This document shows, piece after piece, positions 9,193 through 17,398 of a DNA stretch of 64,000 nt; within the stretch, counting starts at the first letter, position 1; the number at the start of each line of letters is the position of its first letter. The stretch lies in NCBI RefSeq assembly GCF_003253115.1, contig NZ_QEQF01000003.1, positions 101,396 to 165,395 of the forward strand, given 5' to 3'. The stretch comes from Haemophilus_A paraphrohaemolyticus_A. GTDB taxonomy: Bacteria > Pseudomonadota > Gammaproteobacteria > Enterobacterales > Pasteurellaceae. The notes beneath the pieces are model-generated. The model saw only the letters and a program-made list of their open reading frames with translations. It was not told the origin of the DNA and did no database searches. A program made the translations under genes and the position numbers.

Positions 9193-11298
9193 TTATTTAG
9201 ATTTACGTGCTTCAATGATTGCATCAGCAACGTTTTTCGGAGCTTCAGCATATTTTAATGGTTCCATTGAGTATGATGCACGACCTTGAGTTTGTGAACG
9301 AAGGTCTGTTGCATAACCAAACATTTCTGATAATGGAACTTCAGCATTGATCTTAACAACGAATTCTGTTGCTTCTTGACCATTTACCATTGCACGACGA
9401 CGGCTTAAGTCACCGATTACATCACCCACGTAGTCTGGTGGAGTTTCCACTTCAACTTTCATAATTGGCTCAAGTAATACAGGGTTTGCTTTTGCAAACG
9501 CTGCTTTAAATGCTAATGACGCTGCAAGTTTAAACGCTAGCTCAGATGAGTCCACATCGTGGTATGAACCGAAGTGTAAACGTACACCAATATCTTCTAC
9601 TGGGTAACCCGCTAATGGACCAGATTTAAGTTGCTCTTGGATACCTTTGTCAACTGCAGGGATGTATTCACCAGGGATTACACCACCTTTGATTTCGTTC
9701 ACGAATTCGTAACCAGGACCTTCTGGATCTAATGGGTATAAGTCGATCACAACGTGACCATATTGACCGCGACCACCAGATTGTTTTGCGTGTTTACCTT
9801 CCACATCGTTAACACGAGTACGGATAGTTTCACGGTAAGATACTTGTGGTTTACCGATATTTGCTTCCACTTTGAACTCACGTTTCATACGGTCAACAAT
9901 GATGTCTAAGTGTAACTCACCCATACCAGAGATGATGGTTTCGCCAGATTCTTCATCAGTGTGAACACGGAATGAAGGGTCTTCTTGTGCTAAACGACCT
10001 AATGCTAAGCCCATTTTTTCTTGGTCAGCTTTAGTTTTTGGTTCTACCGCAACAGAGATTACTGGTTCTGGGAATTCCATACGCTCAAGAATGATTGGTG
10101 CGTCTAATGCACATAATGTATCACCTGTACCAACATCTTTTAAGCCGATTGCTGCAGCGATGTCACCCGCACGAACTTCTTTGATCTCTTCACGTTTGTT
10201 AGCGTGCATCTGTACGATACGACCGAAACGTTCACGTTTTTGTTTTACAGAGTTGTAAACTGTGTCACCAGAGTTAATTACACCTGAGTACACACGGAAG
10301 AATGTTAAGTTACCTACGAATGGGTCAGTTGCAATTTTAAATGCTAATGATGCAAATGGTTCATCATCACTTGCGTGACGCTCACCTTCAGTTTCGTCTT
10401 CGTTGATACCTTTAATTGCTGGGATATCAGTTGGTGCTGGTAAGTAGTCGATTACCGCATCAAGCATTGCTTGAACACCTTTGTTTTTGAATGCAGAACC
10501 ACAGCAAACTGGAATTACTTCACCCGCTAATACACGTTGACGTAACGCAGTTTTGATTTCTTCTTCAGTTAATTCTTCACCAGAGAAGAATTTATCCATT
10601 AACTCTTCAGATGCTTCAGCTGCTGCTTCAACAAGGTTGTTACGCCATTCTTCACACGCTTCTAACATATCCGCTGGGATATCTTCGTATGTGAATGTCA
10701 TACCTTGGTCAGCTTCGTTCCAGTTGATTGCTTTCATTTTGATTAAGTCAACCACACCTTTGAAGTTTTCTTCTGAACCAATTGGAAGTTGAAGAGGAAC
10801 TGAGTTACCACCTAAACGCGTTTTGATTTGCTCAACAACACGTAGGAAGTTTGCACCTGTACGGTCCATTTTGTTTACGAACGCAATACGTGGTACAGAA
10901 TATTTATTCGCTTGACGCCATACTGTTTCTGATTGAGGTTGAACACCACCTACCGCACAGTAAACCATTACCGCACCATCAAGAACACGCATTGAACGTT
11001 CTACTTCGATAGTGAAGTCAACGTGTCCTGGAGTATCAATAACGTTGATACGGTGTTGTGGATATTGTTGTGACATACCAGACCAGAATGCTGTTGTTGC
11101 AGCAGAAGTGATGGTAATACCACGTTCTTGTTCTTGCTCCATCCAGTCCATGGTTGCAGCACCATCGTGAACTTCACCGATTTTGTGACTTACACCTGTA
11201 TAGAATAGAATACGCTCAGAGGTAGTTGTTTTACCTGCATCGATATGAGCACTAATACCAATATTACGGTAGCGCTCAATAGGAGTTTGACGAGCCAT
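9193..11298 (-). CDS. fusA: Translation elongation factor EF-G
   Basis: EF-G is the GTPase that moves tRNAs and mRNA through the ribosome after each peptide bond. The 701-residue length is standard. The GTPase motifs AHIDAGKTT, DTPGHVDF and NKMDR are near residues 17, 88 and 142; the domain IV segment KQSGGRGQYGHVVIDLYPL and the C-terminal SQTQGRASYSMEPLKY are present. It is in the str operon between rpsG (106 bases upstream) and tuf. No sign of the FusB or duplicated fusA forms. Confidence 0.98.
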   Translation of the reverse strand: MARQTPIERYRNIGISAHIDAGKTTTSERILFYTGVSHKIGEVHDGAATMDWMEQEQERGITITSAATTAFWSGMSQQYPQHRINVIDTPGHVDFTIEVERSMRVLDGAVMVYCAVGGVQPQSETVWRQANKYSVPRIAFVNKMDRTGANFLRVVEQIKTRLGGNSVPLQLPIGSEENFKGVVDLIKMKAINWNEADQGMTFTYEDIPADMLEACEEWRNNLVEAAAEASEELMDKFFSGEELTEEEIKTALRQRVLAGEVIPVCCGSAFKNKGVQAMLDAVIDYLPAPTDIPAIKGINEDETEGERHASDDEPFASLAFKIATDPFVGNLTFFRVYSGVINSGDTVYNSVKQKRERFGRIVQMHANKREEIKEVRAGDIAAAIGLKDVGTGDTLCALDAPIILERMEFPEPVISVAVEPKTKADQEKMGLALGRLAQEDPSFRVHTDEESGETIISGMGELHLDIIVDRMKREFKVEANIGKPQVSYRETIRTRVNDVEGKHAKQSGGRGQYGHVVIDLYPLDPEGPGYEFVNEIKGGVIPGEYIPAVDKGIQEQLKSGPLAGYPVEDIGVRLHFGSYHDVDSSELAFKLAASLAFKAAFAKANPVLLEPIMKVEVETPPDYVGDVIGDLSRRRAMVNGQEATEFVVKINAEVPLSEMFGYATDLRSQTQGRASYSMEPLKYAEAPKNVADAIIEARKSK

Positions 11299-11348
11299 TT
11301 TGATTTATTACCTTGTTTGGATTTAAATTAAAATTCTTAATAAGGGGA

Positions 11349-11380
11349 AGGCTTCATCTAAGAAATTTGAGATGAAGCCT
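11349..11380 (-). other. Strong intercistronic hairpin between rpsG and fusA
   Basis: Arms aggcttcatct and agatgaagcct form a perfect 11-bp stem around a 10-base loop, 25 bases after rpsG stops. The next bases on the coding strand are not a T-run, so full termination is unlikely. A processing site or retro-regulation element in the str mRNA is the simplest reading. Confidence 0.55.
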
Positions 11381-11404
11381 AATAGTTTCGTTTTAAAGCA
11401 ACGA

Positions 11405-11875
11405 TTACCAACGGAAGTGTGCAAACGCTTTGTTTGCTTCAGCCATACGGTGAACATCTTCACGTTTTTTCACTGCTGAACCTTTGTTATCAGCTGCATC
11501 AGTTAATTCGTTTGCTAAACGTAATGCCATTGATTTATCACCACGTTTACGAGCTGCTTCGATAACCCAACGCATTGCTAATGCATTACGACGAGTTGGA
11601 CGAACTTCAACTGGTACTTGGTAAGTTGAACCACCTACACGGCGTGATTTAACTTCAACAGTTGGACGTACGTTTTCAAGTGCAGCATCGAAAGCTTCTA
11701 AAGCATCTTTACCTGTACGTTGTGCAAGAGTTTCTAAAGCACCGTAAACGATAGCTTCAGCTGTAGATTTTTTACCATCAACCATTAAAACGTTGATAAA
11801 TTTTGCAAGTAATTCAGAACCGAACTTTGGATCTGGAAGAATTTTGCGAGGTTCAATACGACGACGACGTGGCAT
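11405..11875 (-). CDS. rpsG: Ribosomal protein S7
   Basis: S7 starts assembly of the head of the 30S subunit and contacts tRNA at the exit site. The 156-residue protein begins PRRRRIEPRKILPDP and has the family motif KFINVLMVDGKKSTAE. It follows rpsL by 139 bases. That gap contains a small hairpin (gctaaac / ggtttagc near 11929-11946), and actccgtt near 11883 could pair with aacggag near 12003. In E. coli the matching intercistronic region is where S7 represses its own translation; the same use here is inference. Confidence 0.97.
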   Translation of the reverse strand: MPRRRRIEPRKILPDPKFGSELLAKFINVLMVDGKKSTAEAIVYGALETLAQRTGKDALEAFDAALENVRPTVEVKSRRVGGSTYQVPVEVRPTRRNALAMRWVIEAARKRGDKSMALRLANELTDAADNKGSAVKKREDVHRMAEANKAFAHFRW

Positions 11876-12014
11876 TGTAAATACTCCGTTTATATATATT
11901 CAGGATATTCCAAAACTCATCTATTGTAGCTAAACATTGGTTTAGCACGATTGACTGGAGTTTATGGTATAAATTTAAAAATTTAGACGTTTGGCCTTAC
12001 TTAACGGAGATCCA

Positions 12015-12389
12015 TTAAGCTTTAGGACGTTTAACGCCGTATTTAGAACGACCTTGTTTACGGTCTTTAACGCCAGCACAGTCTAATGCACCGCGTACAG
12101 TGTGGTAACGCACACCTGGTAAGTCTTTAACACGACCACCACGAATTAACACAACACTGTGTTCTTGAAGGTTGTGACCTTCACCACCGATGTATGAAGT
12201 TACTTCAAAACCGTTAGTTAAACGAATACGGCAAACTTTACGTAATGCAGAGTTTGGTTTTTTAGGTGTAGTAGTGTATACACGAGTACACACGCCACGT
12301 TTCTGCGGGCAAGCCTCTAATGCAGGAACGTTGCTTTTTACAACCTTTTTCACACGCGGTTTGCGTACTAATTGGTTGATAGTTGCCAT
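12015..12389 (-). CDS. rpsL: Ribosomal protein S12
   Basis: S12 sits at the decoding centre and affects accuracy. The 124-residue protein starts ATINQLVRKPR after the initiator Met and contains TPKKPNSALRKVC and KDLPGVRYHTVRG. The lysines where streptomycin-resistance changes usually arise (in PKKPNSA and in GRVKDLPG) are wild type. It is the first gene of the str operon, with a consensus promoter and a hairpin at the predicted 5' end of the message just upstream. Confidence 0.98.
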   Translation of the reverse strand: MATINQLVRKPRVKKVVKSNVPALEACPQKRGVCTRVYTTTPKKPNSALRKVCRIRLTNGFEVTSYIGGEGHNLQEHSVVLIRGGRVKDLPGVRYHTVRGALDCAGVKDRKQGRSKYGVKRPKA

Positions 12390-12431
12390 TTAAAAGCTCC
12401 AGTTAAAATTATTAAAAATAAAATTAAAAAA

Positions 12432-12451
12432 TCCTTCCCCTATGGAAAGGA
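12432..12451 (-). promoter_or_regulatory. Hairpin followed by T-run at the start of the str transcript
   Basis: On the minus strand, an 8-bp stem (TCCTTTCC with GGGAAGGA, one G-U pair, loop ATAG) is followed at once by TTTTTT. It lies about 7 bases after the promoter's -10 box, so it would form the very 5' end of the RNA. It could act as an attenuator-like terminator or as a 5' stabilising stem; the position favours the latter. Confidence 0.55.
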
Positions 12452-12457
12452 CGGTAA

Positions 12458-12486
12458 ATTTTAGTGCGTTGCTGGCTAAATGTCAA
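12458..12486 (-). promoter_or_regulatory. Sigma-70 promoter of the str operon
   Basis: On the minus strand, TTGACA (12481-12486) and TAAAAT (12458-12463) are separated by exactly 17 bases. The expected start point is near 12451, giving a leader of about 60 bases before rpsL. Confidence 0.8.
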
Positions 12487-12511
12487 GCATTGTAAGAAGT
12501 CTACGAGCGGT

Positions 12512-12892
12512 CTATTTTTCTGGTTGTTTTGCATTTTCTAACAGGGCAATCACTTTCTTTAATGCTTCAATTTCGCTTTCTTTTGCACTCAGTAGCTGCT
12601 TTAATTTCTCATTTTCAAGCGAAAGTTTTTCGTTTGTACCGAAATAGTTGTTGTAATTGGAATGGTTGTCAACATTCGTAAATAATACAAATCGTTCGTT
12701 ATCATCTAATAGCTGAGCCACGTTCACATTAAAAACCTGAGCAATTTGTTTTAATTTTTCTACGCTCACATTAGTTTGCCCACGTTCAATCTTCGCATAA
12801 CCTGTCGTGGACATACCTAATTTCTCCGCCACTTCTTCCTGTGTCCATTGGTTCATTTCACGCATAATTTTGATCTTTTCTGATGATTCCAT
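12512..12892 (-). CDS. XRE-family transcriptional regulator with C-terminal coiled coil
   Basis: The protein is a 126-residue DNA-binding regulator. Residues about 8-62 form a Cro/CI helix-turn-helix (MREMNQWTQEEVAEKLGMST, then GYAKIERGQTNVSVEKLKQIA). The C-terminal third is a heptad-like coiled coil, including SLENEKLKQLLSAKESEIEA, probably for dimerisation. It is transcribed away from two small lipoprotein genes, so it may control them or itself. This layout (HTH plus short coiled coil) is frequent in chromosomal Pasteurellaceae genes of unknown target. No toxin partner is seen. Confidence 0.85.
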   Translation of the reverse strand: MESSEKIKIMREMNQWTQEEVAEKLGMSTTGYAKIERGQTNVSVEKLKQIAQVFNVNVAQLLDDNERFVLFTNVDNHSNYNNYFGTNEKLSLENEKLKQLLSAKESEIEALKKVIALLENAKQPEK

Positions 12893-13020
12893 AATCTACC
12901 CTATTAGTCATTTTTTAGCTCTCCGAGCGTATCAAATTGCTCTTTGAGTAACTGGATTAAATTTGTACTAAATATAACATAGCAAACCTCTACAGACTAA
13001 CTTTAATGGGGAAATTTTCC

Positions 13021-13437
13021 ATGAAAAAACTATATGCGGTTATCACGTCTATTGCATTACTTTCGGCTTGTAGTGTAACTCAAGAAGGAAGCTCCAAATT
13101 AAGGGAGCAAAGCCTAAACTCAATTGAGAATAAAATTTTAGCTAATGTAACAACCAAAAATGAAGTCCGTGAGTTTATGGGAGAACCAACGAAAATCACT
13201 CAACAGCAAGGCGACTTAAGTGAAATTTGGTTTTATGAATCTTACGAAAAACACACTAATTATACTCCTTTAGCGATGTTCCCGATCACGTTGCCATTAA
13301 GTATTGTTTTTGGACATAACTTTATGGATCCAATAGTAGAAAAGAAAAATGAAAAACAACTAAGAGTAAAAGTTGATACTGGGACAAACAAAGTAACTAA
13401 CGTATCTACTGCTGTTACTCAAAAAGAGTGGTATTAA
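13021..13437 (+). CDS. Small lipoprotein with a BamE/SmpA-like fold (function unknown)
   Basis: The ATG at 13021 gives MKKLYAVITSIALLSACS, a lipoprotein signal whose lipobox is LSAC; an upstream in-frame ATG at 13006 would place extra residues ahead of the signal, so 13021 is preferred. The mature part includes NVTTKNEVREFMGEPTKI, resembling the start of the BamE/SmpA-OmlA fold, where such a motif precedes a short beta sheet. One hydrophobic stretch (PLAMFPITLPLSIVFGHNF) is unusual. It is followed 54 bases later by a second lipoprotein gene; both are divergent from the XRE regulator. The exact role is unknown. Confidence 0.75.
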   Translation: MKKLYAVITSIALLSACSVTQEGSSKLREQSLNSIENKILANVTTKNEVREFMGEPTKITQQQGDLSEIWFYESYEKHTNYTPLAMFPITLPLSIVFGHNFMDPIVEKKNEKQLRVKVDTGTNKVTNVSTAVTQKEWY

Positions 13438-13491
13438 ATTTACACTAGATATAAATATAACATACTTAACTAAATTAGCAGGAGCAACATA

Positions 13492-13806
13492 ATGAGAATC
13501 TCTAAATTAATTATTTTAGCAAGCATTTGCACAACTTTAGCGGGCTGTGCAAATATGCAGCCAATGCCAACAAAACCCATCGATAGATGGTTCAAAGATG
13601 GCGTAAGTACTGATATAGCAAAAAGTAAATATGCAAAATGTACCTATGATGTTGGCATGAATAAAGTTGAAGTCACGGAAAAAGACACGCTTATCACCAG
13701 TTGCATGGCTGCTGATGGTTATCGTTATGGCGTTCCTAAAAAAGAACTTCAAGAATGGGAAGATAAAGTAGAATCATTACGTAAACAAGGGTATATTCTT
13801 TACTAA
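13492..13806 (+). CDS. Small hypothetical lipoprotein
   Basis: The 104-residue product begins MRISKLIILASICTTLAGC, a clear lipoprotein signal with lipobox LAGC. The mature part has two more cysteines (KCTYDV and TSCMAADGY), which could form a disulfide in the periplasm. I do not recognise the family. The ribosome site aggagc precedes the ATG. The sequence before it (ttacactagatataaata followed by taacata) resembles that before the previous lipoprotein gene, hinting at shared control. A terminator follows 16 bases after the stop. Confidence 0.75.
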   Translation: MRISKLIILASICTTLAGCANMQPMPTKPIDRWFKDGVSTDIAKSKYAKCTYDVGMNKVEVTEKDTLITSCMAADGYRYGVPKKELQEWEDKVESLRKQGYILY

Positions 13807-13821
13807 TTCCTCATATACAAC

Positions 13822-13849
13822 AAAGCTCTAGGAAAATACCTAGAGCTTT
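13822..13849. terminator. Bidirectional terminator between convergent lipoprotein and waaC genes
   Basis: Arms aaagctctagg and cctagagcttt form an 11-bp stem around aaaata. It is followed by a T/A-rich run on both strands and lies between two genes that converge. Confidence 0.8.
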
Positions 13850-13876
13850 ATTAAAAAAATTCATACTTATACTAAA

Positions 13877-14830
13877 CTACAACTCATTCTCCAACGCCTG
13901 CAAAACCCGATACGGCAAAATGCTTTCCATACCATTGCCCGTTAAATAATGCTGATTTTTGCCGTAAGCCCCAATCAATTTCGGATCGGTGGCTCCGTAT
14001 AAAATCACGTTTGGTTTATCCAATGCAGCAGTTAAATGGCTTAAGCCTGTATCAACCGACACTACCACTTTTGCATTGGCGATTTCTTGAGCCAACTCTG
14101 CCAGCGTTAATTTAGGCAAGACTACTACATCAGCCGAGACTTTCGCTAACCGCTCAGCACGTGCCTTTTCTTCCGCATTTCCCCAAGGCAGATGCACGCT
14201 CAAGCCTTGCATCGTCACTGAACGGATTAACTCTTCCCAATACGCCTCTTTCCAATGCTTATCCACCCGAGTGGTGGCGTGAATTGCCACCATATAAGCG
14301 GTGGGATTTTCGCTATGTTTTGCAAAATGCGGAGCGATGCCATAATCGCCAATAGTTTGCGGTAATACATAACCTAAGGCTTCAGCAAAGAGTTTGCGAA
14401 TACGCTCCACGGCGTGCTGTTGATACGCAATCGAAAAGGTTTTGTCGTAAAACCAGCTGCTCAACCCTTCACGTGCGGAATGTTTATCATAGCCATATTT
14501 CGTGCCTTTAGCTTGCTTGGTTACAAGCACTGCACTTTTAATCAAGCCTTGGGCATCAATCACGGCATCATATTCTTCTGTTCGAAGCACTTTCAGATAG
14601 GCTTGCCATTCTTGCCACGTTTGGCGATTCAGCAAATTTTTTCGCCAACGACGAATTGCCACGGGAATCACCCGATTAACTGCCGAATGCCAGCGGGGAA
14701 TTTCCGCAAATACCTCTTCCACCACCCAATCAAATTGAATATTCGGAATCGCTTTCTGGGCATCGGTTAAGGCGGGCAAGGTGTGAATCACATCTCCCAT
14801 TGAGGAGGTTTTAACGATAAGGACTTTCAT
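13877..14830 (-). CDS. waaC: LPS heptosyltransferase I, WaaC (RfaC)
   Basis: WaaC adds the first L-glycero-D-manno-heptose to Kdo in the LPS inner core, at the cytoplasmic side of the inner membrane. The chosen ATG at 14828-14830 gives MKVLIVKTSSMGDVIHTLPA, the normal start of GT9 heptosyltransferases; an in-frame ATG six codons earlier is less likely. The C-terminal half has SVDTGLSHLTAALDKPNVILYG, with the ADP-heptose-binding aspartate and the conserved TGLSHL. Length about 317 is normal. It is downstream of an unknown gene and waaF on the same strand. Confidence 0.93.
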   Translation of the reverse strand: MKVLIVKTSSMGDVIHTLPALTDAQKAIPNIQFDWVVEEVFAEIPRWHSAVNRVIPVAIRRWRKNLLNRQTWQEWQAYLKVLRTEEYDAVIDAQGLIKSAVLVTKQAKGTKYGYDKHSAREGLSSWFYDKTFSIAYQQHAVERIRKLFAEALGYVLPQTIGDYGIAPHFAKHSENPTAYMVAIHATTRVDKHWKEAYWEELIRSVTMQGLSVHLPWGNAEEKARAERLAKVSADVVVLPKLTLAELAQEIANAKVVVSVDTGLSHLTAALDKPNVILYGATDPKLIGAYGKNQHYLTGNGMESILPYRVLQALENEL

Positions 14831-14843
14831 ATTTATATAGATT

Positions 14844-14890
14844 AGCAAGCGGTCAAAAATCGCAAAACTTTTGCAAAATTAGACCGCTAG
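14844..14890. repeat. Inverted pair of uptake-signal-like sequences
   Basis: tagcaagcggtc and gaccgcta face each other across a 30-base gap that itself holds gcaaaacttttgc. The pair can form a hairpin in the 65-base gap between waaC and the gene upstream. There is no T-run, so I call it a paired uptake signal and not a confident terminator. Confidence 0.6.
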
Positions 14891-14895
14891 TCTCA

Positions 14896-15798
14896 CTATT
14901 TTTTATTATCTAAAAGCATATTGGCAATTGTTGCACCACCAGGTACGATGGAGCCCGCAACCTCTGAAACCACATCTTTTAAGAGTGATTTCATTTTCTC
15001 CTGATTCGCCTTTTGGCTAAACCAAGAAGTACCGTTATCAATCACTTTTCCTGTTAAACCATCGACTTCAATAATTGCAGTTCTGTTATCTTTTTTATGA
15101 TGATACTCGAAAGCAAACACAGGACGGAAGTAAATTTCTAAGCATTCAATCACCGTTTTTTCATCTAAAGTTGGGGCATTGATAATCGTTGTTTCTAACA
15201 ACTTCTGACGAGCACGTTGCATTAACCCAGATTGCAGTAAGCTAGGCTCAATTACTTCTGACTCTAAAGGTTTACTTCTATATTTCGGCTCTTTCAGATA
15301 TGCTTGAAGTAAAGACTCATGAACATGTGAACGCTCCATACCGTCAATTACACTAGAAAAAATGATATCTCGCTGGCAAATTTCCTTAACATTAAACGAG
15401 ATATAACTGGTTTGAATGTTCATATTCTGCGGAGTATTTACTTTAATTTCTTCGCTTGCATCTTCAATCAGCACAGATTTCGCATCTGGATTTTCAACAT
15501 TTGTGCGATAGTTTTGCACCAATTCATAATTGATAATACGCTTCACTTCAATTTTCCAGAAAGGTTCTAATCGACGTTCAGAACGAATAAGTTCAATATC
15601 TTCATCTTTATTTAAAAGTTTAGAACTTTTTACAGCTAATGATTTAAGTGGTGCGACTTTCGCCAAGCCTGATAATGTACTTGAGAATGCACTATTTTTA
15701 TGCTGTTCTGCCGCATCTTTGGCTAAATGCTCTGGATAGAAGTCCTCAAATTCATAAGCAGGCACTTCAACGTGTTCTAGACTTAATACTTCGTTCAT
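14896..15798 (-). CDS. Hypothetical protein between the two heptosyltransferase genes
   Basis: This 300-residue protein has no signal peptide and no convincing membrane helix. It starts MNEVLSLEHVEVPAYEFEDF and is mostly polar. The region around residues 70-95 has basic RSERRLEPFWKIEVKRI. Near residue 240, KDNRTAIIEVDGLTGKVID resembles the strand-turn-strand of PepSY-type domains, but one match is not enough. The end, VVSEVAGSIVPGGATIANML, is Gly/Ala-rich and could be amphipathic. It lies between waaF and waaC on the same strand. I do not recognise it. Confidence 0.75.
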   Translation of the reverse strand: MNEVLSLEHVEVPAYEFEDFYPEHLAKDAAEQHKNSAFSSTLSGLAKVAPLKSLAVKSSKLLNKDEDIELIRSERRLEPFWKIEVKRIINYELVQNYRTNVENPDAKSVLIEDASEEIKVNTPQNMNIQTSYISFNVKEICQRDIIFSSVIDGMERSHVHESLLQAYLKEPKYRSKPLESEVIEPSLLQSGLMQRARQKLLETTIINAPTLDEKTVIECLEIYFRPVFAFEYHHKKDNRTAIIEVDGLTGKVIDNGTSWFSQKANQEKMKSLLKDVVSEVAGSIVPGGATIANMLLDNKK

Positions 15799-15856
15799 TA
15801 TGTTCTCCCAAAAGATAAACGTTGCAAATTATCGGTAAGCTCCAATCGCTTGGTAT

Positions 15857-16897
15857 CTACAGATTAAGTTTTTGTAATAACTTTTCCATCACCATCTCAG
15901 GCTGAATATCAATCAAACTCTGATGATAGCCATCTGCCGCATCACCTTTGCGGATTTTAATTAAGCCTCCTTCAATCAGGCGAATCACTTCCGCATTCGA
16001 TGACAGCGGCGGGGTGTAAGCGGGGCTGGTTGGTCCATATAACGCGAACAATGGCTTGTTCAAGGCGGCGGCAATGTGCATTAAGCCGCTGTCGTTGCTG
16101 ACCACCGCAGCACAATCAGCAATTAAATCCACTGCTTGATTGAGATCAGTTAGACCCGCCAAATTCAAGCAATAAGGTTGTAAGTTTTCAGGCAAACTTT
16201 GGCGAATTTGCTCGCCCACTTTTTGGTCCTTTTTCGAGCCAAACAGACGAACTGAATAACCTTTTTCAATCAGCATTTCCGCCAATTTTGCATAGTGATA
16301 ATGTGGCCAACGTTTTGCAGGTCCAAACTCTGCTCCTGGGCAAAAACCAATCTCAGGGCGATTTTCCGCTTGGTTTAGCAGCTGTGAGAATTTTGCTTTT
16401 GTTGCCTCAATTTCGACCGCTTGTGTTTGCAAATAAGGATAAAACAACGGTAAATTCTGCGCCATTGGCACTTGCCCCTTTTCAAAGGCTAACGCTACAT
16501 AGCGTTGTACCATCATAGGGTAGTCATTTTTATTGGCACGCAAATCATTCAGCAGGAAATAGCGGCTTTCTCCCTTCCAGCCTCGACGCACGGGAATTTT
16601 GGCAAACAACGGAATAAAGGCAGATTTCAGCGAATTAGGCAACACAATCGCCATATCATATTGATTACGAAGGGATTTTCCCAGTTGGAAACGTTCGCCT
16701 AAACGAAAAGCACCATGTCCAATCGGCATAGAAATCGCTTTACGTACTTCTGGCATTCTTGCCAACAATGGACGACACCAATCAGGTGCCATTACATCAA
16801 TTTGGCAATCTGGATATTGCACCTTGAGTTGCTGATAAAGGGCGTGCGACATCATCATATCGCCCACCCACGAAGGGCCAATCACTAAAATATTCAT
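15857..16897 (-). CDS. waaF: LPS heptosyltransferase II, WaaF (RfaF)
   Basis: WaaF adds the second heptose to the LPS inner core. The 346-residue GT9 protein starts MNILVIGPSWVGDMMMSHAL, typical of WaaF, and has CPGAEFGPAKRWP in the middle and VSNDSGLMHIAAALNKPLFA in the C-terminal ADP-heptose domain. It is the first gene of a minus-strand run ending in waaC. Its upstream gene (a lipoprotein) stops 33 bases before it on the same strand. Confidence 0.95.
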   Translation of the reverse strand: MNILVIGPSWVGDMMMSHALYQQLKVQYPDCQIDVMAPDWCRPLLARMPEVRKAISMPIGHGAFRLGERFQLGKSLRNQYDMAIVLPNSLKSAFIPLFAKIPVRRGWKGESRYFLLNDLRANKNDYPMMVQRYVALAFEKGQVPMAQNLPLFYPYLQTQAVEIEATKAKFSQLLNQAENRPEIGFCPGAEFGPAKRWPHYHYAKLAEMLIEKGYSVRLFGSKKDQKVGEQIRQSLPENLQPYCLNLAGLTDLNQAVDLIADCAAVVSNDSGLMHIAAALNKPLFALYGPTSPAYTPPLSSNAEVIRLIEGGLIKIRKGDAADGYHQSLIDIQPEMVMEKLLQKLNL

Positions 16898-16930
16898 TTT
16901 TTCTCTTAAATTTAACCGCTTGTTTAATGC

Positions 16931-17344
16931 TTAACGTTGCTTAATGCACTCTTTCGCAAGGACTTTTTTGTTATTATCATAGAGCTCCGCTACCCCAGAA
17001 CGCATTTCCCACCATACCCAACGAATATTGCTATATTTCTTGCCGTTTTTTGTGACTGTTGGTGAAAGTGTATGGGTCGCGTCCATAAAGGTAACGCTAA
17101 TACTGTTCTTTTTACCTTTAGTTTTCAATATGCGAACTTCTTTATCATCTTGACACAAATAAAGGTTCATCGCTTGGCTTTTAACCACACTACGTTGAGC
17201 AATTTCTTTAACTTGCTCCGCATTGTCACTATTCGTTTGCTGAACTTGCTGCACCTGCTCAACAGGCGAAACAGCAACTTTTGTGCAACCCGAAATTAAC
17301 AATAATGTCGATACCAATAGGCTAATATTAAGCTTTAAAGACAT
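16931..17344 (-). CDS. Lipoprotein with a C-type lysozyme inhibitor-like (MliC) domain
   Basis: The first 20 residues (MSLKLNISLLVSTLLLISGC) form a lipoprotein signal ending LISGC. A Gln/Val linker follows, then a domain of about 85 residues starting NLYLCQDDKEVRIL and including VTFMDATHTL, YSNIRWVWWEMRSGVAEL and a final cysteine in AKECIKQ. The two cysteines and the W-rich strand match the beta-barrel of MliC/PliC inhibitors of C-type lysozyme. It lies just after oapA, where H. influenzae has oapB; identity with OapB is possible but not shown. Confidence 0.7.
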   Translation of the reverse strand: MSLKLNISLLVSTLLLISGCTKVAVSPVEQVQQVQQTNSDNAEQVKEIAQRSVVKSQAMNLYLCQDDKEVRILKTKGKKNSISVTFMDATHTLSPTVTKNGKKYSNIRWVWWEMRSGVAELYDNNKKVLAKECIKQR

Positions 17345-17363
17345 ATTTTTCCCTTTTATAACA

Positions 17364-17391
17364 AAAGAGCAACGTGTTGGCGTTGCTCTTT
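17364..17391 (-). terminator. Terminator after oapA
   Basis: Arms aaagagcaac and gttgctcttt make a 10-bp stem with an 8-base loop in the 54-base gap between oapA and the lipoprotein gene. The minus strand continues TTATAAAAGGG, so termination may be partial. Confidence 0.7.
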
Positions 17392-17398
17392 AACATTA

